Below are positions 53,679-63,254 of a DNA stretch of 64,000 nucleotides, one piece after another. The stretch is taken from NCBI RefSeq assembly GCF_003318235.1, contig NZ_QOCG01000002.1, positions 1 to 64,000 of the forward strand, given 5' to 3'. The position numbers and the translations under genes were made by a program. Under the pieces are notes generated by a model, which saw only the letters and a program-made list of their open reading frames with translations, was not told the DNA's origin and made no database searches. The stretch is from Loktanella sp. D2R18 (lineage in GTDB: Bacteria; Pseudomonadota; Alphaproteobacteria; Rhodobacterales; Rhodobacteraceae). How positions within the stretch are numbered: the first letter of the stretch is position 1; each line of letters opens with the position of its first letter.

Positions 53679-54992
53679 TCAGTTTGACGTGGTTAACAGG
53701 CCTTCGGGTTGCCCGACGACAACGAAATGTAGATCATCAGGGGCGAGCAATTCTGCGGCGACTCGGTTCACGTCGTCCAATGTGACGGCATCAATGAAAT
53801 CATTGCGATTGGTCACATAGTCCGGCGAGAGATCGATCATTTGCATGCCTACCATGATGTTCGCGATATCGCTGTTACCATCAAAGCGCAGGGGATATTC
53901 CCCAGTCAGATAGGTTTTAGCCGCTGTTAGTTCCGCATCTGTAATCCCGTTTACAGCGGTGTCAGCCCAGACATCACGGGTGACGCTGATCGCTTCGGCG
54001 ATGGTCGCATTAGATGATGCAACAGTCCCGATCATCATTTCCGCGTGAAATTTGGGGACCAAATAGGTGCCGATCCCATATGTCAGTCCACGCTTTTCAC
54101 GCACCTCATGCATCAGCCGCGATTCAAAGCCCCCGGCACCTAAAACATGGTTCAGGATATAGGCAGCAAAGAAATCAGGGTCGTCACGTTTCAGGCCCGC
54201 GTGCCCGAAATAGGCGACGGCTTGTGGGGTCGCATAGTCGATAGCGGTCGTTCCGCCAGCAAGGTCAAAGACGATATCATCGGGCATATCTACCCCTTGA
54301 TCGGGCAGGTCACCCAGCAAGGTATCAAGCATAGCGCCGACCTGTGAGGCGGTCACATCCCCCACGACAGACACATAGATATTGTCACGTGTAAGCGCAT
54401 TTGCATGGGCCGCGATCATGTCCGTTTGGGTCAGCGCGTTGACGCTGTCCACGGTGCCGTCGCTATTGGTGCCGTAAGGGTGATCGCCAAATGCAGCGGC
54501 GTTAAACGCAGCGCTTGCGATGCTATTTGGGCTTTTTTCTTCGGAAGCTATATTCGCCAGAACCTGCGCGCGGACCCGGTCGATGGCGTCTTGGTCAAAT
54601 GTTGGTGCGGTCAGCGCCTGACGCAAAAGTTCCAGTGCTGCATCTTGGTTTTCGGTCAGAAACTGGGCTGAAATGCCAACGGAATCATCCGATGCAGAGA
54701 ACCCATAGCTTGCGGCCAAGGCTTCGCGTGCTGTTTGGAATTCTTGGGCGGTCATATCGGCCGCCCCTTCTTCAAGCAGTCCCATCATTAGATTGGTTGC
54801 ACCGCGTTTGCCAGGCAAGTCTAGCGAGGTACCGCCACGAAACCGGATCTCAAGCGCGACAAATGGAATGCTGGGTTCTTCGACGACCCAAGCATTAACC
54901 CCACCGGGAGATGTGATCTCGATGATGTCAAGTTCGGCACGGGCCGTACTGGCGAACACACACAGTGCAATTGCAATCAGTTTACGCAGCAT
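53679..54992 (-). CDS. M16-family peptidase-like protein, catalytic motif absent
   Basis: This protein of about 437 residues is exported (ASTARA-EL signal) and shows the M16 zinc peptidase fold: VALEIRFRGGTSLDLPGKRG, TNLMMGLLEEGAADMTAQ, VSVVGDVTASQVGAMLDTL and EVREKRGLTYGIGTYLVPK. The HxxEH active site expected near the N terminus is not present (NLMMGLLEEG). It is thus the non-catalytic half of an M16B pair, with the active partner encoded immediately upstream. Start ATG 54992 overlaps the TAA of the partner by one base. It is likely to form a heterodimer in the periplasm. Confidence 0.9.
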   Translation of the reverse strand: MLRKLIAIALCVFASTARAELDIIEITSPGGVNAWVVEEPSIPFVALEIRFRGGTSLDLPGKRGATNLMMGLLEEGAADMTAQEFQTAREALAASYGFSASDDSVGISAQFLTENQDAALELLRQALTAPTFDQDAIDRVRAQVLANIASEEKSPNSIASAAFNAAAFGDHPYGTNSDGTVDSVNALTQTDMIAAHANALTRDNIYVSVVGDVTASQVGAMLDTLLGDLPDQGVDMPDDIVFDLAGGTTAIDYATPQAVAYFGHAGLKRDDPDFFAAYILNHVLGAGGFESRLMHEVREKRGLTYGIGTYLVPKFHAEMMIGTVASSNATIAEAISVTRDVWADTAVNGITDAELTAAKTYLTGEYPLRFDGNSDIANIMVGMQMIDLSPDYVTNRNDFIDAVTLDDVNRVAAELLAPDDLHFVVVGQPEGLLTTSN

Positions 54993-56323
54993 TAGCGGGC
55001 GTCCTCTTGGCTTGCGACAACCCAACCTGTGACGGCTTGATCGCGATTGAATACCTTGGCGGCGGCGGCTTTGATATCTTCTTCGGTGACAGATTGCAGG
55101 ATGTCGGGCCATGCTTGCACGTCGGCAACTGTCAGACTTTGGCTAAGCGCCGCGCCATAGCGCCGCGCGAGCCCTTGGGTGTTATCCAATGCGTAAACCC
55201 CAGCGGCATGTAGCTGCGTGCGGATACTGTCGAGCCGCGCCGGGTCAATATCGTTTTCCATGAAATCAGCGATGACTTGATCCATAGCGGCTTCGGCTTC
55301 GGACAATGTGACGCCGGAGGCGGGGACAACAGCGACCCGGAAAACACCTGTATCTAGTGAATTACCGCTATAGGACGCATTAGTATAAAGTGCAGTTTGC
55401 GTGTCGAATTGCAACGCTGTGCCAAGGTCCGAGGTGAATGACGACCCCCCCAAGAGTTCGGCAAGGTAAGTTAGCGCTGCGGCTTCTTCTTGGGCGCCGG
55501 GGTTGCGTTCCGGGGCAAGATAGCTGCGGCTAAGATAGGGTTGGCTGACGCGTGGATCAGTATAGGTAATGCGGCGTTCGGCGCGTTGTGGCGGCTCTTG
55601 CGGGCGGACGCGCTCGGGTAAGTTTGGCTCTGCAGGGATCACACCGTAATGGGTTTCGGCGAGCGCGCGCACCTCGTCTGGGTCCACGTCACCTGCAACT
55701 ACCAAAATCGCATTATTGGGCGCGTAGTAAAGGTCATAAAACGCGACGGCATCTTCGAGTTCAAGCTGCTCCATCTCGTGTTTCCAGCCGATGATCGGCA
55801 CGCCGTAACGGTGGTTTTGGAACAGGGCGGCGTTGAACTGTTCACTGGCCAAGGCGTTGGGATTGTTTTCGGTACGTTGATTGCGTTCCTCAAGGATCAC
55901 ATTGCGTTCGGTTTCGATATTTTCAGCGGTGAGCGCCAGATCGGTCATCCGATTGCTTTCCATCTGCATCATTAGTTCCAGACGATCCGCTGCGATGCGT
56001 TGGAAATAGGCCGTGTAATCGTAGCTGGTAAAGGCGTTATCACTACCGCCATTCGCCGCAACAGTCGCTGAAAACTCACCAGATGCCAGCACATCCGTTT
56101 GCTTGAACATCAAATGTTCGAAGAAATGCGCAATACCTGATGTGCCTTCGGGTTCGTCGGCTGATCCGATCTTGTACCACACCATATGCACGGCAACAGG
56201 CGCGCGGTGGTCTTCGATCACGACGACTTCCATGCCGTTATCAAGATCAAAGGTTGTCACCTCTTGTGCCTGCGCGGCAGTCGTTGCGGTGATTATCGCC
56301 ATAGCGGTAAGCAAATGTTTCAT
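54992..56323 (-). CDS. M16-family zinc peptidase, catalytic partner
   Basis: This 443-residue exported protein (TTAAQA-QE signal) carries the inverted zinc motif HFFEHLMFK (HxxEH) at about residues 66-70, the downstream Glu in ERNVILEERNQR, and later VAGDVDPDEVRALAETHYG and SFTSDLGTALQF. It should degrade exported peptides or signal peptides in the periplasm. Its stop overlaps the next gene start by one base, so the pair is translated together at a fixed ratio. Upstream lies a gap to bamF. Confidence 0.94.
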   Translation of the reverse strand: MKHLLTAMAIITATTAAQAQEVTTFDLDNGMEVVVIEDHRAPVAVHMVWYKIGSADEPEGTSGIAHFFEHLMFKQTDVLASGEFSATVAANGGSDNAFTSYDYTAYFQRIAADRLELMMQMESNRMTDLALTAENIETERNVILEERNQRTENNPNALASEQFNAALFQNHRYGVPIIGWKHEMEQLELEDAVAFYDLYYAPNNAILVVAGDVDPDEVRALAETHYGVIPAEPNLPERVRPQEPPQRAERRITYTDPRVSQPYLSRSYLAPERNPGAQEEAAALTYLAELLGGSSFTSDLGTALQFDTQTALYTNASYSGNSLDTGVFRVAVVPASGVTLSEAEAAMDQVIADFMENDIDPARLDSIRTQLHAAGVYALDNTQGLARRYGAALSQSLTVADVQAWPDILQSVTEEDIKAAAAKVFNRDQAVTGWVVASQEDAR

Positions 56324-56409
56324 CGGAACCCTTTTTGGTTAGCTCAGGCGTAAACTGACGCTAGGACCCGCGATGTTCAAGCCGCCATACGCGGTTGTGA
56401 AGGAATGTT

Positions 56410-56919
56410 TTATTCCGCCGCTGGCGCGTTTGGAACAAGAACGCCAAGCGCTGCAAGTCGCGCCAACTCTGCATCTGCATCCAATGCTTGCCCCGCGTAG
56501 AGAGGGAAGTACCGGTCACGGTTCAATGGGTTGAACACGTTTGACGCTTGCTTGCGTCGGCGTGCGGTCGCATCGCGTTCGGCCAAGTTGGCACGAATGT
56601 CGGCGTCCACGCCATAGCGCGTCACTTGTGCGATCAGGCCGGAATCGCTTGCTGGGATACCGCCAGCCAGTTGCACGGCACGATTGCCACCAAGCGCCGC
56701 AATCGCATCGGCTTTGGGTGTGGGGTCAGCAAGGTTCGCACCACCGGGTGTGGGTGTCACAAGCGCCAATGTTTCAGGCAATGCTAGCGGCTGCGCGGGA
56801 ATGACCGAAAATTCGTCGGGTCCGCCATCCGTTGTCCGCATGTCGCGCAAGGAACGTTCCGTATTGCCGCAGGCCGCGAGCGTGACCAAGGCTAGAACTG
56901 ATAAAATCATTGCTCGCAT
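56410..56919 (-). CDS. bamF: DUF3035 lipoprotein, BamF-like
   Basis: This protein of about 169 residues has a lipoprotein signal (ALVTLAACGNT, Cys about residue 16). The mature part matches DUF3035, reported in alphaproteobacteria as BamF, a lipoprotein subunit of the beta-barrel assembly machinery. Segments: DEFSVIPAQPLALPETL, VTRYGVDADIRANLAERD and NRDRYFPLYAGQALDADAEL. ATG 56919 is used; ATG 56931 in frame is an alternative. It follows lspA by 52 bp, which is apt since LspA cleaves lipoproteins. Function is taken from the family. Confidence 0.85.
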   Translation of the reverse strand: MRAMILSVLALVTLAACGNTERSLRDMRTTDGGPDEFSVIPAQPLALPETLALVTPTPGGANLADPTPKADAIAALGGNRAVQLAGGIPASDSGLIAQVTRYGVDADIRANLAERDATARRRKQASNVFNPLNRDRYFPLYAGQALDADAELARLAALGVLVPNAPAAE

Positions 56920-56971
56920 AAAAGCACCCATTGGTAATGTCGGGGTCTTGTACCCCAAGCCCGCGACAAGG

Positions 56972-57460
56972 TCACGTGCTCTTCTTCTTGGGTTTAGATT
57001 TGGCATCTTCGCCGAAAAACGCAAGCCCAATTGCCCCAATAAAGATCGCAACATCCGCGATGTTAAAGGAATAAGGATTGTTGATCCCGCAGCACGACAT
57101 ATTCAAGAAATCCGCGACCGCTTCATAAAAGATACGGTCAATGACGTTCCCAATCGCGCCGCCGACCAACAACCCGGCTGACAGGTAGACCCATTTCGAT
57201 CCGCCATTTTTGCGCAGCCACCACAACACGGCGATTGAAATGACAATCGCCAATCCGATCAGAACCCAGCGCATATCAAACCCGGAAAAGAGCCCAAAGT
57301 TCACGCCGCGATTCCATGCCATCTGAAATTCAAGATATGGCGGAAACACCTCGATCTTGCCCTGGCCTGGGTTCCCCAGACCGAGCCAATGCACGACATA
57401 GTATTTGCTGGCTTGGTCTAGCAATACCACGACAATCCCGGTCCAGAACGTCAGACGCAT
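56972..57460 (-). CDS. lspA: Lipoprotein signal peptidase (SPase II)
   Basis: This protein of about 162 residues has four hydrophobic segments and the catalytic Asp pair: GGAIGNVIDRI and SFNIADVAIFIG. The N-terminal LLDQASKYYV and NRGVNFGLFSG are typical. It cleaves signal peptides of prolipoproteins in the inner membrane. ATG 57460 is chosen for AAGGGG 7 bp upstream and lies 10 bp downstream of the purH stop. The C terminus is basic (KSKPKKKST). Confidence 0.96.
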   Translation of the reverse strand: MRLTFWTGIVVVLLDQASKYYVVHWLGLGNPGQGKIEVFPPYLEFQMAWNRGVNFGLFSGFDMRWVLIGLAIVISIAVLWWLRKNGGSKWVYLSAGLLVGGAIGNVIDRIFYEAVADFLNMSCCGINNPYSFNIADVAIFIGAIGLAFFGEDAKSKPKKKST

Positions 57461-57470
57461 GAGCCGCCCC

Positions 57471-59060
57471 TTAGTGTTTAAAGTGGCGCATGCCGGTGAA
57501 GACCATCGCGATTCCGGCCTCATCGGCTGCGGCGATAACTTCGTCGTCGCGCATAGAGCCACCCGGCTGAATCACACAGGTCGCACCGGCGGCGGCCGCT
57601 TCGAGCAGACCATCAGCGAATGGGAAGAATGCATCGGATGCCACGGCTGATCCGATAGTCAGCGGTTGTGGCAGGCCCATGGCTTCGGCCATGCGTTCTG
57701 ATTTCTTTGCGGCAATCAACGCAGAGTCCAGACGTGACATTTGCCCAGCACCGACGCCAACTGTTGCCTTGTCTTTGACATAGACAATTGCGTTGGATTT
57801 GACGTGTTTCGCGACCTTCCATGCAAACAGCAGGTCGGCCATTTGATCATCTGTTGGGGCAACTTTGGTCACAACCTTCAGATCATCCATACCGACATAG
57901 CCGGTGTCTTTGTCCTGCACGAGCATCCCACCCGCAACCTGACGGTAAGTTGTGATTGGTGTGGTAACATCAGGCAGCGCATCTGTGGTCAAAAGGCGCA
58001 GGTTTTTCTTGGCCGCGAACACGGCTTTCGCCGCATCGGATGCGCCCGGCGCAATCACGACTTCGGTAAAAATCTCGACAATTGCCTTGGCGGTTTCTTC
58101 GTCCAAAGGCTGGTTCAATGCTACGATCCCGCCAAAGGCAGATGTGCGGTCACAGTTGAACGCGTTTTGATAGGCTTCAAGCAATGTTGCGCCACGCGCC
58201 ACGCCACATGGGTTGGCATGTTTGATGATGGCAACCGCTGGGCTTTCGGCGGGGTCAAATTCCGCGACCAACTCAAACGCGGCGTCAGTGTCATTGATGT
58301 TGTTGTACGACAGCGCCTTGCCTTGGTGGACCGTTGCTGTCGCCACGCCGGGGCGGTCGGTGCCGTCGGTGTAGAACGCCGCAGACTGGTGGCTGTTTTC
58401 ACCGTAGCGCATCGTCTGTTTGAACGTACCTGTGAACGACCGGCGGCGCGGTTCATTTTGGCCAATCGCATTTGCCATCCATGTGCTGACAGCAGTGTCA
58501 TATGCGGCGGTGCGGGCATAGGCAGTTTGGGCAAGTTTTTGGCGCAACGCCATTGTGGTTTGACCGTCGTTCGCGTCAAGTTCGGCCAATACAGCGGCGT
58601 AATCTTCGACGTCGGTGACAACAGTCACAAAGGCGTGGTTTTTCGCGGCGGAGCGGATCATCGCAGGGCCGCCGATATCAATGTTTTCGATGCAGGCTGC
58701 GTAATCGCCGCCTTTGGCCACGGTTTCCTCAAACGGGTAAAGGTTCACAACCAGCAGATCGATTGGCCCAATATTATGTTCGACCATCGCGTCGCGGTGG
58801 CTATCCAAATCGCGGCGCGCCAAAAGGCCGCCATGCACAACCGGGTGCAGCGTTTTCACCCGACCGTCCATCATTTCCGGGAAACCTGTGACATCCGCGA
58901 CATCACGTACTTCAAGCCCTGCGTCGCGCAAAGCGGCGGCTGATCCACCAGTGGATAGCAATTCGACGCCACGATCGGCAAGGGCGCGGGCCAGATCAAC
59001 CAATCCGGTTTTGTCAGATACAGAAAGCAGCGCGCGGCGCAGTGGTGCAAGGTCGGTCAT
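57471..59060 (-). CDS. purH: Bifunctional AICAR formyltransferase/IMP cyclohydrolase
   Basis: This 529-residue protein catalyses the last two steps of IMP synthesis. The N-terminal IMP cyclohydrolase part begins [20 protein letters not shown] and includes [15 protein letters not shown] and [11 protein letters not shown]; the AICARFT part has [27 protein letters not shown] and a C-terminal [18 protein letters not shown] and [11 protein letters not shown]. Length is normal. Its start overlaps the stop of the heparinase-type gene by 4 bp. Confidence 0.98.
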   Translation of the reverse strand: MTDLAPLRRALLSVSDKTGLVDLARALADRGVELLSTGGSAAALRDAGLEVRDVADVTGFPEMMDGRVKTLHPVVHGGLLARRDLDSHRDAMVEHNIGPIDLLVVNLYPFEETVAKGGDYAACIENIDIGGPAMIRSAAKNHAFVTVVTDVEDYAAVLAELDANDGQTTMALRQKLAQTAYARTAAYDTAVSTWMANAIGQNEPRRRSFTGTFKQTMRYGENSHQSAAFYTDGTDRPGVATATVHQGKALSYNNINDTDAAFELVAEFDPAESPAVAIIKHANPCGVARGATLLEAYQNAFNCDRTSAFGGIVALNQPLDEETAKAIVEIFTEVVIAPGASDAAKAVFAAKKNLRLLTTDALPDVTTPITTYRQVAGGMLVQDKDTGYVGMDDLKVVTKVAPTDDQMADLLFAWKVAKHVKSNAIVYVKDKATVGVGAGQMSRLDSALIAAKKSERMAEAMGLPQPLTIGSAVASDAFFPFADGLLEAAAAGATCVIQPGGSMRDDEVIAAADEAGIAMVFTGMRHFKH

Positions 59061-60841
59061 TCAAAGTCCCCAGGTGTATATTCCACATCGTCCGCAAGGT
59101 CGGTTTGGACAAGATCACGCACAGCCGTTGGCGTGTCTTGTGCCTTGGCCAATGACCAACGGACGCGTGTCGCATAGGACATTGCGCGCCCAGATAAAAC
59201 CACTTGATGTGTGCCTATTGGCCTTAAACGGCCATTTTGCAGGTAAACCGAGGGCGCAATCGACAAATCCGCGACCCCATCGTGGCTAAACACCCATGTT
59301 TCGCCGGATTTAAGGGCGAGATAGATAGATTCCCCGTCCTGCGTGGCTGCGACATCAGGATGCAGGTGGAACCGAATATTATAGGGGATTCCATCGTCCC
59401 CGCGCGCGCTGTCAAACTGCGCGTTGTCTTGTTCATCAAGCGTGGCAAGCAAGTCTTCGCAGGTGAGTTGCCGCCCATCGATCGCTAGTTTTAGGATGCG
59501 GGCATGGGTTAGGCCATGGCTGGGTTGGTACCCATTTTGGGATACCTCGATCTGGCGAACGCCATCGGTTGTCGGGGCGTTAAACCGCACGGTGCTTGGG
59601 GTCTCTATCAGCCATTTGCCCTGTGGGTTCAGTTGTGAGGATGACAGCCCTTCGATCCCAAGTGTGGAATGGCTGGCGGTCGCACGGCTGGCCCGCCGCC
59701 ATTCGCGGCCAAACCGGGCGCCGGATCCGCTGTTGACGATAATTGGACGGCGACCTGAGGTAAGTTCAAACCCGAGCGTGCTTGCATGCCCCTTTGCGGA
59801 TGCGGCCCCGAAAGGCGGCGCCGCAGCATCGACGATCAGCGAAGTGCGTCCGCCCGTTTGTTTTGCAAACCCCATATGCAGCCCAGCATCCGGCGTCGCT
59901 CTGACCGCCGCATTTGCAAATGCTTGGTCCAACCGCCCTTCAAGGCCGGAACCGCCCCCGTGAAACCGGGTGAGGCTGCCATCACTATGGCGCAAGGCCC
60001 GCAGTGTGGGTACGATGCGCTCAATCGCCAAAGGAATTTCACGTGGAAGCTTCTGCTGTGTTTCGGTCAGCGATTGTACCGCCAAATTGAGTAGTACGAG
60101 GATTTCCAGCAATTCTTCTGGGTTACGTGTGGTGATCGCGCCACCGGGGCTGATTTCATCCATGCAAGCCTTTGCGAGTGCGTCGGCTGCCGGGCCGACA
60201 TGATCCTTCATCTGTGTCAGCATCGACCCGGCATAGATCAGCCCGCTAAGCGCCTCGAACCGTGCCAATCCATGGGACATTGTATGCCAACGGTTGGCCA
60301 AAAATAGGGTCTGTTGCGCCAAAGTTAGCATAAATTGGTCAGCGACAGGGGTGTCTTGGCCGCGCAGAATAAACGGCCCGTGATTGATCCAACGTGTCAG
60401 GCGGCGACCCGCAATATCTGGCGTCCAGCCGTTGCCGCGTCCGTCGCCATAGCGTTTGATCCAGTCGTAAACCCAATCCTGTGTCCGGCTACGCGCCTTA
60501 TCGTCGCCGACCGCTACCAGATCATCCACCCAGGCAGCGCCGTGAATTTCCTCCGCGATTTCGGGGTGTTTATCAGCGATATCCCAAATCGAAAGCCGCG
60601 GCGCTTCGATATACTGTCCTGAAAAGAGGAAATTGCCGGTAATCAACTGCCGTCCACGTCCGACAACGCCAATTGAACGCGGATCAGGTGTCGTTACAAA
60701 GCCAATAGGCAGATTGCGCCGCGCCGCCCTGCGCGCGTGCACCCGGTGCATAAATCTGGTCCGGCGATCCCGCCATGTGGTCGCGTTTGCCAATGCTACG
60801 CCGCCTTGGTTACTCGTACTTGGGGCACGATAGGAAATCAT
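59057..60841 (-). CDS. Heparinase II/III-family protein
   Basis: This protein of about 594 residues has an N-terminal alpha-helical toroid ([40 protein letters not shown]) and a C-terminal beta-sandwich of the heparinase II/III family ([40 protein letters not shown]). Members in Rhodobacterales are found between rsmB and purH and probably act on acidic polysaccharides in the periplasm or during envelope turnover; the substrate is unknown. ATG 60841 is used; TTG 60850 is another possibility. No clear signal peptide is seen. Confidence 0.88.
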   Translation of the reverse strand: MISYRAPSTSNQGGVALANATTWRDRRTRFMHRVHARRAARRNLPIGFVTTPDPRSIGVVGRGRQLITGNFLFSGQYIEAPRLSIWDIADKHPEIAEEIHGAAWVDDLVAVGDDKARSRTQDWVYDWIKRYGDGRGNGWTPDIAGRRLTRWINHGPFILRGQDTPVADQFMLTLAQQTLFLANRWHTMSHGLARFEALSGLIYAGSMLTQMKDHVGPAADALAKACMDEISPGGAITTRNPEELLEILVLLNLAVQSLTETQQKLPREIPLAIERIVPTLRALRHSDGSLTRFHGGGSGLEGRLDQAFANAAVRATPDAGLHMGFAKQTGGRTSLIVDAAAPPFGAASAKGHASTLGFELTSGRRPIIVNSGSGARFGREWRRASRATASHSTLGIEGLSSSQLNPQGKWLIETPSTVRFNAPTTDGVRQIEVSQNGYQPSHGLTHARILKLAIDGRQLTCEDLLATLDEQDNAQFDSARGDDGIPYNIRFHLHPDVAATQDGESIYLALKSGETWVFSHDGVADLSIAPSVYLQNGRLRPIGTHQVVLSGRAMSYATRVRWSLAKAQDTPTAVRDLVQTDLADDVEYTPGDFE

Positions 60842-61078
60842 TGTAACCAAGTCACGAAAACTTCTGCGCTTGGGCGTGGTTTTGCCAAAGCGTCGGTCAA
60901 TGGGCGCTGCGCGGACAAGGCTGCGTTTCTACTTTGGGGCGATGGTAGGGTGGAAAATACACTGTTGCCCTGTTGCACGGCGGCCAGTCAGGGTTTCAAA
61001 ATATGTGATACTTTATTGAATGTTGCCCGATGGTTGGTAGATAATTCGCTTGTTGTCTAGTTAACGATTGGAAGAGAT

Positions 61079-62527
61079 ATGAAGATTTTCGACAAGGCTT
61101 CGATGCCTGAGTTTACGCGCGGCGTTCAAGCTACAAAGATTAGCAAAAAATTTGGGATGCTCGCGGCACCATTGTTGTTGGCCGCAACAGCGGCGCACGC
61201 GCAATCGGTGAGCATTCCGCAGGTTCACAGCACAGTCAGCGGCGGTTCTGCAATCACGACGCTCACTGGTTTGCCGACTGGAACCAATGGGGATGCCACG
61301 CTTGACCTGAGCCTCTTTGGCGATTTGGATTATGCTGGCGGCGGCTCAATTGTAGCAGAAACGCTGACCGTGTTTTTGGATGGTGTGAATGTCGGTGTGG
61401 TTGGCCCTACAGGAGATCAGTGTAATAATGCGGTAAACCAAAGCCTGATTGTTGATCAGGCCACGCTTGCGCCGCTCATTGCGGATGGCCAGCTCGACAT
61501 CACTTTCCAAGGATCAAGCGAAGTAACTAGTGGATTGTGTGGGTCGTACAACGGTAGCCCTAGCGGTGTGAGCTTCGTTGTCAGCGGTACCATCACTTAT
61601 GATGGCGTAACTGGCCCTGCGGCAGAGGAACAGATCGCAAGTTTCATGGAAAACCGCGCGCGTGCGCTCGTGCAAAACCAGCCCGACGTGGCGCGTTTTG
61701 TCGATGGCCGCGCTGGTGGACGTCTTAATGCAGATGTAACCCAAGGTGCAGGCAGCATTGATTTTGCCTCTGCGGCGCGTGGGCCTGTCTGGGCAACCCT
61801 GACCGGCAGCGCCACGGAATTTGAAGAAGGCAACGACCAAAGCTATTTCCTTGGGGCCGCTGGTGCGCATCTGTCGTTTGGCGAAAACACCATCGTTGGT
61901 GCCATGTTGCAAATGGATTGGGCAGAGCAGGATTTTTCTAACGGAGATAAAGCCGAGGGCAAAGGTTGGCTGGTCGGGCCGTATTTCGCCGCGCAAATTT
62001 CTGAACACCCGCTGTTTTTGGATGGGCGTCTGCTTTATGGTAAAACCGATAACGAATTCACACCCGATGGCGATGCAACTGACAGTTTTGACGGTGAACG
62101 TTGGTTGGCCATGCTGAACTTGCAAGGCCGTGTTGAAATGGAACATTTCACAATGTTCCCGATCATCTCTGCCAGTCATGTGCGCGATACGCAGGATGCC
62201 TATACGGACAGCAACAGTGTTGATATCGACTCTCAGGATATTGAACAAACCGAGGTTGCCCTTGGGGTGGACTTTGAAAAACCGATGCTTTCGCATGATT
62301 TGGTGCTCGTCGGGGGGCTGTCAGGCATCTGGTCGGATACCGTTGGTGATGCCGATTCGTCATCTGCCATTGGCAATTATAATGGCTGGCGTGGCCGGAT
62401 CGATGCAGGCGTGAATTATTCCAATGGCGCTGGGTTGAATGCTGGGCTGAGTGCCTTTGTTGATGGTCTGGGCGAAGATGATTTGAAAACCGTCGGCCTA
62501 AGCTTGATGCTAGATTACCAGTTCTGA
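61079..62527 (+). CDS. Autotransporter-like outer-membrane protein with a short passenger
   Basis: This 482-residue exported protein (signal to about AATAAHA-QS, with a long basic N terminus of about 27 residues before the hydrophobic core) has a passenger of only about 150 residues (GDATLDLSLFGDLDYAGGGS, NSYNGSPS-like loops) and a C-terminal autotransporter-type barrel (GPVWATLTGSATEFEEGNDQ through VGLSLMLDYQF). The barrel fits type V secretion; the passenger has no recognised domain. GGAAGAG precedes ATG 61079. It lies opposite to the flanking genes, between the heparinase-type gene and the FMN reductase, so it may be an insertion into a conserved run. Confidence 0.82.
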   Translation: MKIFDKASMPEFTRGVQATKISKKFGMLAAPLLLAATAAHAQSVSIPQVHSTVSGGSAITTLTGLPTGTNGDATLDLSLFGDLDYAGGGSIVAETLTVFLDGVNVGVVGPTGDQCNNAVNQSLIVDQATLAPLIADGQLDITFQGSSEVTSGLCGSYNGSPSGVSFVVSGTITYDGVTGPAAEEQIASFMENRARALVQNQPDVARFVDGRAGGRLNADVTQGAGSIDFASAARGPVWATLTGSATEFEEGNDQSYFLGAAGAHLSFGENTIVGAMLQMDWAEQDFSNGDKAEGKGWLVGPYFAAQISEHPLFLDGRLLYGKTDNEFTPDGDATDSFDGERWLAMLNLQGRVEMEHFTMFPIISASHVRDTQDAYTDSNSVDIDSQDIEQTEVALGVDFEKPMLSHDLVLVGGLSGIWSDTVGDADSSSAIGNYNGWRGRIDAGVNYSNGAGLNAGLSAFVDGLGEDDLKTVGLSLMLDYQF

Positions 62528-62555
62528 TCCAACTGATTATGAACCGTTCAATTAC

Positions 62556-62592
62556 CCGGGCGTCCGCAGACGTTCGGGTGATTTGTTTTTGG
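62556..62592 (+). terminator. Terminator after the autotransporter-like gene
   Basis: CCCG-GG-CGTC, a 4-base loop and GACG-TT-CGGG are followed by GATTTG and TTTTT. Confidence 0.7.
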
Positions 62593-62717
62593 GCTATCTG
62601 ATTTAATCGATCAGACGTGGCCAGCGGGAATATCATCAAGAAGGTTCGTGTGAACTTCGACGTGCGCGGGGTGCATTAAAAATATTCGATGCGACGATGG
62701 TGCCAAGTCATGCAAAC

Positions 62718-63254
62718 TTATGAAGGTGCGCGCGGTTTTGCCAAGGCTGTGAACTCATTTAAGAATGTGGCCAAGTGGGCGGCGTTTTGAGGGTCTGACA
62801 TAATATCCGCTACCTGCGTTGGGGTTTTTCCGATCAAAGAAAACCGAGCGAATATATCAGTTGAAAAGCCGCTACTAACAGTGGCAAGCACTATCCGTAA
62901 TGCGTCTAGCATGTCGTCACCGCGATGGGATGCGTGCAAAATCGCCATTGGCTTTGCAATAATTGCGTCGCCAGAGACCAGCCAATCAATCGCGTTCTTC
63001 AATCCACCTGGCAGGCTGCGTACGTATTCAGGGCTTGCAAAGATGATCCCGTCGGCATCGACGGCTAGTCGTTTGAAATTTGTAATTGCTAACGGCGGCT
63101 GCGCATCTAAGTCAGTCGAAAAAACGGGCAACGTCGCCAATTGGTCATAGACGTTGACTGTGGTGGATGCGGGTGCAATCCTAGAGAGACCGCGCAGCAG
63201 AGCAGTATTTGTTGATTCTACCCGTGTACTGCCTGAGATCGCGAGGATATTCAT
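62718..63254 (-). CDS. NADPH-dependent FMN reductase
   Basis: This 178-residue protein has the flavodoxin-like start MNILAISGSTRVESTNTALL and the segments ADGIIFASPEYVRSLPGGL and LKNAIDWLVSGD of NADPH:FMN reductases. The substrates (FMN, quinones or metals) are unknown. Its ATG overlaps the stop of the rsmB-like gene (ATGA), so it is downstream in the same operon. The C terminus is a little short and basic-free. Confidence 0.92.
   Translation of the reverse strand: MNILAISGSTRVESTNTALLRGLSRIAPASTTVNVYDQLATLPVFSTDLDAQPPLAITNFKRLAVDADGIIFASPEYVRSLPGGLKNAIDWLVSGDAIIAKPMAILHASHRGDDMLDALRIVLATVSSGFSTDIFARFSLIGKTPTQVADIMSDPQNAAHLATFLNEFTALAKPRAPS

Noticed and set aside
57741-58943. 400-residue open frame antisense to purH
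   Set aside because: It is a shadow of the high-GC coding frame of purH; composition is rich in Cys, His, Arg and Gln, with no domain and no ribosome site.
61514-62296. 260-residue open frame antisense to the autotransporter-like gene
   Set aside because: The plus-strand gene has a signal peptide, a barrel end and a terminator; the antisense frame has none.
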